From: Acidimicrobiales bacterium
GTDB lineage: Bacteria > Actinomycetota > Acidimicrobiia > Acidimicrobiales > Acidimicrobilacustridaceae
Assembly (NCBI GenBank): GCA_023264135.1
Contig: JALQSZ010000083.1
Location: 1-6,775 of the forward strand
Direction: 5' to 3'
Length of the DNA stretch: 6,775 nucleotides
Made by a program: the position numbers and the translations under genes. This document shows positions 1 to 6,195 of the stretch, in pieces (within the stretch, counting starts at the first letter, position 1; the number at the start of each line of letters is the position of its first letter). The notes beneath the pieces are model-generated. The model was not told the origin of the DNA. It searched no databases and saw nothing but the letters and a program-made list of their open reading frames with translations.

Positions 1-334
1 CGTGCTTTCGATCGCGGAACTCATCCGTGTCCCCGACCTCGCCGCTGCGTTGTGCGCAATCGACTCGTTGTTGGCGCCAGCAGGTCGACTGCTTGCGGTT
101 GAACCAATAGCCCGGCCGGGAACGCTCCGAGTTCTGACTCTTGCACCGTGGACGCTTACGCCTTGGGTGCGTGGGTTTCATGTCGGACGCGATCTCACTG
201 CGGCGTTGCGAACAACGACACTCGTGAATGACGACATCGAACGATTCACGATGCCAACTGCGGTCGCGCCATTACGTCATTTCATTTCTCTGGGCGCGCG
301 TCGCGTCGTTTCGACTTTGGAGGCACAACCATGA
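1..334 (+). CDS. SAM-dependent methyltransferase, C-terminal part (5' end outside window)
   Basis: About 110 residues of the C-terminal half of a class I (Rossmann-fold) methyltransferase; the reading frame is already open at base 2. The visible part begins in the late Rossmann core. A run of the form VPDLAAALCAIDSLLAPAGR, then LLAVEP, matches the methyltransferase type 11/UbiE-like pattern in which a helix leads to L.PGGRLL..E before strand 5. A Pro/Trp-rich segment and a closing ERFTMPT...PLRHFISLGAR segment resemble the tails of small-molecule methyltransferases. The SAM-binding GxGxG motif would lie upstream, so it cannot be checked and the substrate is unknown. The TGA stop (332-334) overlaps the ATG of the next gene (ATGA), which implies translational coupling and one transcript. 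The family call is fairly safe; a specific function cannot be given. Confidence 0.75.
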   Translation, partial: VLSIAELIRVPDLAAALCAIDSLLAPAGRLLAVEPIARPGTLRVLTLAPWTLTPWVRGFHVGRDLTAALRTTTLVNDDIERFTMPTAVAPLRHFISLGARRVVSTLEAQP

Positions 335-1008
335 CCGGACCCCTCGCACTTGTTGGAGGCGGCGAATTCACCGAAGGGTGCACGTTCGACGCAGAACTCC
401 TCGCGGCAGTCGGCGCTTCAGAGGTGACACTTCTTGCGACTGGTTGGGCTTATGAAAACCCACAGAAGTCCGTGGCCGCTGCGCGTGAATGGTTTGCAAC
501 ACTCGGAGCAACAGTTCGTGAAGTGCCTGTGTATTCACGGGCCGACGCGCTCGATGCCGACAACATCGCAGCAGTTTCCAACGCAAAGTTCTTGTATCTC
601 ACTGGCGTTTCGCCAATGCATATTCGGTCGGTGTTGAAAGACACGCCAACTTACGACGCGATTCTCTCCGCGTGGCGCGGTGGTGCAGCACTTGTGGGGA
701 GTGGTGCGGGAGCCGACGTGTTATGCGATCCGATGGTCGATACGCGCGGTGGCGCATTCACCGTTGGTCTCGGGTTGCTTCCTGGCGTTGCTGTGATTGC
801 TCGTAGTGACGAGTGGTCGCCTGACAAGGTTCGGCGCACAATCGATCTTGCGTCGCCAGGCGTTGTTCTGCTTGAACTTCCATCACGGACCGCGGTTATC
901 GACGATGTCGGAACGGGCGGATGGCGCGCTGCCGGAGCAGGCTCGGTAATTGTTCACCGGGACGGAAAACTTTCCGACCTTTCGGTGCTTCCCGAAGCGG
1001 TTGTGTAA
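331..1008 (+). CDS. Peptidase S51/cyanophycinase-like protein, probably catalytically inactive
   Basis: A 225-residue protein with the class I glutamine amidotransferase-like layout of peptidase S51 (peptidase E, cyanophycinase). It has an N-terminal strand with LVGGGE (residues 7-12), a central FLYLTG (87-92) where the family has FxxGG, and a nucleophile-elbow loop VGSGAGAD (122-129), followed by CDPMVD and GLGLLPGVAV. In active members the elbow reads G-x-S-A-G-A with Ser as nucleophile; here that position is Gly125 (GGT, 703-705). The family's downstream His (P-H-x-D) appears to correspond to Arg158 in ARSD, and the second Gly of TGG is Val93. The protein may therefore have lost peptidase activity and act as a binding or regulatory protein; that is inference from remembered family motifs. 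The start is decided by GGAGG at 319-323, seven bases before the ATG, and the ATGA overlap with the methyltransferase. It converges on the FKBP gene with 10 bases between stops. Confidence 0.72.
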   Translation: MTGPLALVGGGEFTEGCTFDAELLAAVGASEVTLLATGWAYENPQKSVAAAREWFATLGATVREVPVYSRADALDADNIAAVSNAKFLYLTGVSPMHIRSVLKDTPTYDAILSAWRGGAALVGSGAGADVLCDPMVDTRGGAFTVGLGLLPGVAVIARSDEWSPDKVRRTIDLASPGVVLLELPSRTAVIDDVGTGGWRAAGAGSVIVHRDGKLSDLSVLPEAVV

Positions 1009-1018
1009 CCGACCTCGA

Positions 1019-1702
1019 CTAGTTCGGCGTGGTGCCAGGAGTTGCCGACGCTGCAGTGGACACCAAATCGACCACGAAGATCAGCGATTCGTCAGGCGCA
1101 ATGTTTCCTTGACCGGTTGATCCGTAACCAAGATCCGGCGGAATGATGAGAAGGCGACGACCGTTCGGCTGCATGCCGACAAGGCCTTGTGACCAACCGC
1201 TGATGACCTGATTAAGCGGGAACGTCACTGGCTTTCCACTTGTCCACGAAGAGTCGAAGATCTTTCCGGTCGAGCAGGAAACGCCGATGTAGTTGACGGT
1301 GACGGAATCGGCCTTCGCGACAGGGGTACCGACGCCAGTAACAAGGTCTTGAACGACAAGCGACTTCGGAACCTCGCCTACCGGCATGATGACCGCAGGT
1401 GCGCCAGCGGGGAGTGTGTCGTTGAAATCAACACATGGCTTTCCGGCTGCAGATGGAAGTTTGGGTGTCGACACCGTGGTGGAGGTGGCGTCAACAGTCG
1501 TGGTGGTCGTTGCTGCGGTTGTTGATGTCGAGCTGTTCTTGCTCAACGCGGTGAACAGTGCTGCGGCCGCAACCAAGATGACGGCGGCGCCCACGATCGA
1601 GAAGAGTCGACGACGACGTTGATCTCGTCGGGCCATTGATCGTTCAACATTGAGGCGGGCCTGATGTCCGGCCTTTTGGCGTTCACGCTTTGCGGTTCCC
1701 AT
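1019..1702 (-). CDS. Membrane-anchored FKBP-type peptidyl-prolyl cis-trans isomerase
   Basis: A 227-residue protein that should catalyse proline cis-trans isomerisation in exported proteins outside the membrane. It has a very basic cytoplasmic N-terminus (1-32), one hydrophobic membrane segment or uncleaved signal anchor (about 33-52), a Ser/Thr-rich linker (about 55-80) and an FKBP domain (about 115-216). The FKBP pocket is well conserved: Tyr138 (VNY), Phe149-Asp150 in FDSSW, Val166-Ile167, Trp170, the LLIIPPDLGYG loop with Tyr193, and Phe209. Activity is therefore likely. There is no Shine-Dalgarno sequence before ATG 1702; a TAGCGT hexamer ends nine bases upstream, suggesting a leaderless transcript. 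Met23 is an alternative start but also lacks a ribosome binding site. It lies 85 bases downstream of the cyclophilin-like gene on the same strand, which has the same anchor-linker-domain design. Confidence 0.92.
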   Translation of the reverse strand: MGTAKRERQKAGHQARLNVERSMARRDQRRRRLFSIVGAAVILVAAAALFTALSKNSSTSTTAATTTTTVDATSTTVSTPKLPSAAGKPCVDFNDTLPAGAPAVIMPVGEVPKSLVVQDLVTGVGTPVAKADSVTVNYIGVSCSTGKIFDSSWTSGKPVTFPLNQVISGWSQGLVGMQPNGRRLLIIPPDLGYGSTGQGNIAPDESLIFVVDLVSTAASATPGTTPN

Positions 1703-1711
1703 CGGGCGGCG

Positions 1712-1717
1712 ACGCTA
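1712..1717 (-). promoter_or_regulatory. Putative extended -10 box, leaderless promoter of the FKBP gene
   Basis: On the minus strand this reads TAGCGT, preceded by TGC (extended -10 form TGnTAnnnT) and followed after nine bases by ATG at 1702. No ribosome binding site lies between them, so transcription would begin at or next to the start codon. No convincing -35 is visible. It is supported by the same arrangement at four other genes in the window. Confidence 0.5.
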
Positions 1718-1743
1718 GCAAGCCCCGCACCGAAGCGGCGATC

Positions 1744-1773
1744 GCGCCCGTCGAGTGAGCTCCACGCGGGCGT
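1744..1773 (-). terminator. Possible hairpin after the cyclophilin-like gene
   Basis: CGCCCG (1745-1750) and CGGGCG (1767-1772) can pair as a 6-bp stem. Inside it, GTG (1755-1757) can pair with CAC (1763-1765). It starts about 15 bases after the minus-strand stop at 1788 and before the FKBP promoter. There is no T tract, so it could be a weak or U-less terminator, or chance in GC-rich DNA. Confidence 0.25.
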
Positions 1774-1787
1774 CGATTGCGAAGTCG

Positions 1788-2633
1788 TTATCCCGGAATC
1801 GCTCCGCTTTGCACGACAGAAATCGACGTGATGGTGACGAGCGCGGTGGGCTTGCCTGATTCGCTCGCCAACTGGTTGATTGCCGTCAAAGTCGCATCGC
1901 CACTCAACATCACTCCAAGCGGCGTTACTTGTTGGTTGTTGTCGGGCGACTGATCAAAGGTGGCAAAAACCAACTGTCCACCGATTCCGTTTGATGCAGA
2001 TGCCGGTGCCATTGACAGTGCGCCGGGAGTGAACACCGTTCCCTTGGCCGGGATTTCGCCAGGAATGTCGAAACCTGGTTGCGATGAACCACCGGCAAAT
2101 GTCATTCCCGCGGTGAACGACGCTCGTGTGCGCACATCGGTGATCGGCTGTCCGTCGTAATAGTGGTAGCGAGCAAGTACGACGAACGTGTTCACCGTTT
2201 GCGGCGAAACTTTCGGATTGAGTTGCACGGTGAGTGCGCCTCGAGAGGTCGTAATGGTGGCGGTGTAGAAGTGCGTGTTGTCGATGCACGTCGGTGGGGC
2301 CGAGGTGAACGAAGTGGTGCGCTCGGAGGAACCGTCTTCGGCTGGACACGGCGTTGGGCCGGTAAGCGAAGCGCCGACCGGAGCCGCCGGCGGCACGATC
2401 CCAGATTTCTGCAGGGTGGTCGACGTCGATGCCGGTGTCGTTGTTGAGGACGAGGACTTGGTGGAACTTTTCGCTCCGATGAAGGCGCCGACAGTGGAAA
2501 GAACGACCACGACTGCCACGGCGAGCGCCGCAATTTGTCGGCGACGACGAGTCCTTTGATGGCGAGCAGCGGCCGCGGTCTGCGCCTTCTGGCGAGCCAA
2601 CTGCTGTTGACGGCGGTCCGATGAGCGAGCCAT
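1788..2633 (-). CDS. Membrane-anchored cyclophilin-like protein with divergent active site
   Basis: A 281-residue protein with a basic N-terminus (1-33), one membrane segment (about 34-54), a Ser/Thr linker (about 55-75) and a cyclophilin-fold domain (about 122-276). Fold markers are the ITTSRGALTVQL strand, SPQTVNTFVVLARYHYYDG (143-161), GFDIPGEIP, PGALSMAPA (203-211) and GQLVFATF. The active-site signatures are poor. The usual FHRVIPGFMIQGG after YYDG reads QPITDVRTRASFTAG, with no clear FHR catalytic arginine, and the usual GSQFFI reads GGQLVF. It may be a weak enzyme or only a binding domain. Cys96 and Cys116 could form a disulphide in the linker. The frame is open upstream to 2798, but ATG 2633 is chosen: the longer form would overlap lysC, and ATG 2633 begins the basic pre-anchor segment and has a TAGGTT box eight bases upstream. 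Confidence 0.85.
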   Translation of the reverse strand: MARSSDRRQQQLARQKAQTAAAARHQRTRRRRQIAALAVAVVVVLSTVGAFIGAKSSTKSSSSTTTPASTSTTLQKSGIVPPAAPVGASLTGPTPCPAEDGSSERTTSFTSAPPTCIDNTHFYTATITTSRGALTVQLNPKVSPQTVNTFVVLARYHYYDGQPITDVRTRASFTAGMTFAGGSSQPGFDIPGEIPAKGTVFTPGALSMAPASASNGIGGQLVFATFDQSPDNNQQVTPLGVMLSGDATLTAINQLASESGKPTALVTITSISVVQSGAIPG

Positions 2634-2641
2634 GGCCGGAG

Positions 2642-2647
2642 AACCTA
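2642..2647 (-). promoter_or_regulatory. Putative -10 box, leaderless promoter of the cyclophilin-like gene
   Basis: The minus strand reads TAGGTT, then eight bases, then ATG at 2633, with no Shine-Dalgarno sequence. It faces away from the lysC -10 box at 2680-2685, leaving only 32 bases between the two hexamers, so the upstream parts of the two promoters must overlap. Confidence 0.45.
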
Positions 2648-2679
2648 CAAGTGATTCGGGACGAGGCCGGGGCGGCCGG

Positions 2680-2685
2680 TAGCGT
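2680..2685 (+). promoter_or_regulatory. Putative -10 box, leaderless promoter of lysC
   Basis: TAGCGT followed after eight bases by GTG 2694, with no ribosome binding site. Transcription from it would start at or within two bases of the GTG, which argues against the upstream in-frame TTG at 2685 because that codon overlaps the hexamer. Directly upstream lies a direct repeat GGCCGG-GGC-GGCCGG (2665-2679) that could be an operator or just GC-rich spacer. Confidence 0.48.
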
Positions 2686-2693
2686 TGCGACCC

Positions 2694-3926
2694 GTGGCTC
2701 TCCTTGTTCAGAAGTTCGGTGGCACCTCGGTCGGTGATCCAGAGCGCATGCGCGCCGTGGCCGACCATGTGGCGCGCACGGTTCGCAAGGGCAATCAAGT
2801 GGTGGTCGTGATTTCCGCCATGGGCAAGGAAACCGACGATCTCCTTCGTATTGCGGCTGAGGTTTCCGATACTCGCCCCGGTCGCGAGATGGACATGCTT
2901 GTGACCGCAGGTGAGCGCAAGGCGATGGCGCTGCTCTGCATGGCGATTGCTGACACCGGCATTGAAGCGGAATCGTTTACCGGTTCACAGGCCGGTTTTC
3001 TCACGGACTCGACGCATCGCAACGCCAAGATCGTCGACGTCAAGCCTGCGCGTGTCGTTGAGGCATTGGCTGCAGGACGCGTTGCCGTCGTTGGTGGCGC
3101 GCAAGGTGTTTCACCCGAAGGGAACGTGACATTTCTTGGTCGCGGTGGTTCCGACACCACGGCAGTCGCGCTTGCACACGCGCTCGGCGCCGATTCGTGT
3201 GAGCTCTACACCGACGTCACCGGTGTGTTCACGACCGATCCCCGCATCGTGTCGAACGCTCGCAAGATGGAAAAAATCAGTTTCGATGAATTGCTCGAGA
3301 TGACGGCCAATGGTTGTCCCAAGCCAGCGATGCGCTCAGTGGAATTCGCCCGCACTCACGGTGTCGATCTTCATGTGCGTTCAGCATTTACTTGGGAAAC
3401 CGGCACGATCGTCACCAAGGAGGACCCCACGATGGAACAGGCAATCGTTTCTGCCGTTGTGCATGATGCCGATGAAGCAAAGGTCACGATCGGTGGAGTC
3501 GCCGATCGCCCTGGTATCGCGGCGCTGATGTTCCGCGCGCTTGCCGATGCAAACATCAATGTCGATCTCATCGTGCAGAACACCTCCGACCACGGCGTCA
3601 CCGATATTTCCTTCACCGTTCCTCATGGTGAACTCGATGCTGCGATTGCAATTTGTGAACAGCACACGGCCGACATCGGAGCGACAAGAGTCAACGGCGA
3701 CCCAGCGATTGCTCGCGTCAGTGTTGTTGGCGCAGGAATGAAATCGCATCCCGGCGTTGCGGCAACGGTGTTCGAAACGCTTGCGGCGAACAACATCAAC
3801 ATCGAGATGATCGCAACTTCTGCGATTCGAGTGAGCTGTGTCGTCGCCGAGCCCGATGTGGAACGAGCGGTTGTGGCCTTGCACGACGCATTCGGTCTCG
3901 CCGACGGGCCCGTCTACGTCGACTGA
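2694..3926 (+). CDS. lysC: Aspartate kinase (aspartokinase), alpha subunit, with embedded beta-subunit start
   Basis: Phosphorylates aspartate to 4-aspartyl phosphate with ATP, the committed step to lysine/diaminopimelate, methionine and threonine, in the cytoplasm. The protein is 410 residues, close to the about 421 of the Corynebacterium enzyme. The kinase domain opens with VQKFGGTSV (5-13), contains GRGGSDTTA (149-157) and ELYTDVTGVFTTDPR, and is followed by two ACT domains (about 257-330 and 338-405). QNTS..GVTDISFT in the first ACT domain resembles the Lys/Thr feedback-binding region of actinobacterial LysC, so concerted feedback inhibition is likely (inference). GTG 2694 gives the usual (M)ALLVQKFGG start. 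Odd feature: the segment usually like GAKVLMLR reads GCPKPAMR (207-214). An internal ATG at 3432 with a perfect ribosome binding site would give a 164-residue ACT-only beta subunit. asd follows after 96 bases. Confidence 0.97.
   Translation: MALLVQKFGGTSVGDPERMRAVADHVARTVRKGNQVVVVISAMGKETDDLLRIAAEVSDTRPGREMDMLVTAGERKAMALLCMAIADTGIEAESFTGSQAGFLTDSTHRNAKIVDVKPARVVEALAAGRVAVVGGAQGVSPEGNVTFLGRGGSDTTAVALAHALGADSCELYTDVTGVFTTDPRIVSNARKMEKISFDELLEMTANGCPKPAMRSVEFARTHGVDLHVRSAFTWETGTIVTKEDPTMEQAIVSAVVHDADEAKVTIGGVADRPGIAALMFRALADANINVDLIVQNTSDHGVTDISFTVPHGELDAAIAICEQHTADIGATRVNGDPAIARVSVVGAGMKSHPGVAATVFETLAANNINIEMIATSAIRVSCVVAEPDVERAVVALHDAFGLADGPVYVD
3417..3434 (+). promoter_or_regulatory. Internal ribosome binding site and ATG for the LysC beta subunit
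   Basis: AAGGAGG (3417-3423) lies eight bases before an ATG (3432-3434) that is in frame with lysC. It would yield a 164-residue protein running to the same stop (3926), consisting of the two ACT domains and beginning MEQAIVSAVV. In Corynebacterium glutamicum and Bacillus subtilis, aspartokinase is an alpha2beta2 enzyme whose beta subunit is made by exactly this kind of in-frame internal initiation. The site falls at the kinase/ACT junction (residue 247 of the alpha chain), as expected. It is the strongest Shine-Dalgarno sequence in the window. Confidence 0.8.
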
Positions 3927-3974
3927 GTCGTGCCCGTTTGAGGCTCTAAATCAGGGCTTTGACGGAGGAATTGA

Positions 3975-5066
<1,092 letters not shown>

Positions 5067-5090
5067 ATGTCAACAGCGTGGACACCCTGC

Positions 5091-5096
5091 TAGGGT
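5091..5096 (+). promoter_or_regulatory. Putative extended -10 box, leaderless promoter of the lipoprotein pair
   Basis: TAGGGT preceded by TGC (extended -10) and followed after eight bases by ATG 5105, with no ribosome binding site. A weak -35-like TGTCAA lies at 5068-5073 with a 17-base spacer. It probably drives both tandem lipoprotein genes. Confidence 0.5.
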
Positions 5097-5104
5097 CCTG
5101 CGCT

Positions 5105-6178
5105 ATGAAGAAGCGATTCCTTCCCCTTGCCCTTGCGACAGCATTTTGTCTCTCGGCCATCGTTTCAGGTTGTTCGAGTTCTTCCTCTTCTGATTCACGC
5201 AGTGCAGCAGGCGCGAATGTGGGACTGAGTGAGTCTGACCTCAACGAGTTCTGTGCGCCTCCTCGCGATAGCGATGGGGATTCTGGATTCGCGGTCGTGC
5301 GCAACATCGTCACCTGTTTCATTCTTGATAATCAGACCAAGAAGTTCTCGGCGCCGAACCAATTGAGCGACAAAGTCCCGTTGACGGTGACGAAAGCATT
5401 GTGCTCTCGTGATCGTTCGCCTTGCGTCGATGAGACGGGGTACTACGGCGACCTTCGTGTCGAGGGTCTTGGAAGCGTGTACGGATGGCGTTCTCTTACT
5501 CCGGATCCCTTTACCGGAATCGGGGCAATGCAGTTCATGCCTAACAAGATTTGGCAGGGCACCATGAACCGTCTGTTTGTGAACAGTTCAAGTTCGCCGT
5601 TCACGCTTCAGCAAACCGGCGCACAGCCTGAATTCGAGAATCCATCTTCAGGTACAAACGGCGGAAACTGCGATACGCAGGGTTCGTTCATTGGGTGCAC
5701 CATCGATAACGGCTCATGGCAGCGAGACGGAACCGAACAGCGTCCGCGTTACACCTTGTTTACGAAGCCAATGCGCATCACGATCAACAACAATTCCGGT
5801 TCTCCCATGTCGTCGAGTACGCCAGCATCTCCTGGTCGTGGATTCCTTCTCGATCCGGTGGCGCAAGGAAATGTCGATTCGATTGCCGCTGGCGGTCAGG
5901 CATTCGTTGGGGGCTATCGCTCAACGAATTCAACCGACGAGCAGTCGTGGACCGATTCGTACTGCGTCGATTACAAGCCCACTGGCTCAACAGCTGCACC
6001 AACCTGCATTCCCGTTGACATCACCATCAAGGTTGCGTACGTCGACAACAAATGGGTGAATCAGTCGCAGTGCGTGGTGAATGCACGAACTGCTGCAGTC
6101 ACCATTAAGTGCGACACGCCAACGATGAACGATTCCGATACGGATCGGATCGTCACCGTCAACGTCAAGAACTTCTGA
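5105..6178 (+). CDS. Cysteine-rich lipoprotein of unrecognised family (paralogue 1)
   Basis: A 357-residue exported lipoprotein that I cannot assign to a known family. The N-terminus is a classical lipoprotein signal: MKKR, a hydrophobic core, then lipobox VSGC with Cys23 as the lipidated residue. A Ser-rich flexible stretch (24-38) follows. The mature part has ten further cysteines (50, 71, 100, 107, 189, 198, 287, 301, 323, 336); the even number suggests disulphides outside the membrane. Recognisable segments are TCFILDNQTKKFSAPNQL (70-87) and YGWRSLTPDPF..IGAMQF (126-144). The rest is rich in Ser, Thr, Asn and Gly, and the C-terminus looks beta-rich (DITIKVAYV, IVTVNVKNF). No catalytic motif was recognised. 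ATG 5105 is preferred over in-frame GTG 5078 because it directly begins the signal peptide and follows TAGGGT by eight bases. A paralogue starts 17 bases after its stop. Confidence 0.88.
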   Translation: MKKRFLPLALATAFCLSAIVSGCSSSSSSDSRSAAGANVGLSESDLNEFCAPPRDSDGDSGFAVVRNIVTCFILDNQTKKFSAPNQLSDKVPLTVTKALCSRDRSPCVDETGYYGDLRVEGLGSVYGWRSLTPDPFTGIGAMQFMPNKIWQGTMNRLFVNSSSSPFTLQQTGAQPEFENPSSGTNGGNCDTQGSFIGCTIDNGSWQRDGTEQRPRYTLFTKPMRITINNNSGSPMSSSTPASPGRGFLLDPVAQGNVDSIAAGGQAFVGGYRSTNSTDEQSWTDSYCVDYKPTGSTAAPTCIPVDITIKVAYVDNKWVNQSQCVVNARTAAVTIKCDTPTMNDSDTDRIVTVNVKNF

Positions 6179-6195
6179 AACGGAGATGTGAACGA

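Noticed and set aside
998..1011. Small hairpin CGGTT-GTGT-AACCG at the convergent stop codons
   Set aside because: Only five base pairs with two A-T pairs and no T tract on either strand; too weak to call a bidirectional terminator.
1465..1545. Repetitive-looking GTGGTGG/GTCGTGG stretch inside the FKBP gene
   Set aside because: It simply encodes the Thr/Ser/Val-rich linker between membrane anchor and FKBP domain; not a regular DNA repeat.
2685..2693. TTG 2685 as lysC start
   Set aside because: It overlaps the putative -10 box and adds three residues before the conserved N-terminus; GTG 2694 fits both promoter and protein.
2634..2798. N-terminal extension of the cyclophilin-like gene to ATG 2798
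   Set aside because: It would overlap lysC by more than 100 bases and put 55 residues unlike any export signal before the basic pre-anchor segment; ATG 2633 has a -10-like box at leaderless distance.
3381..3884. Minus-strand frame (167 codons) opposite the lysC ACT region
   Set aside because: Antisense shadow of conserved coding sequence, with His/Asp-rich composition and no recognisable motif.
3903..3914. Perfect 12-base palindrome GACGGGCCCGTC near the end of lysC
   Set aside because: It lies inside conserved coding sequence, has no loop for a hairpin terminator and no T tract; most likely chance.
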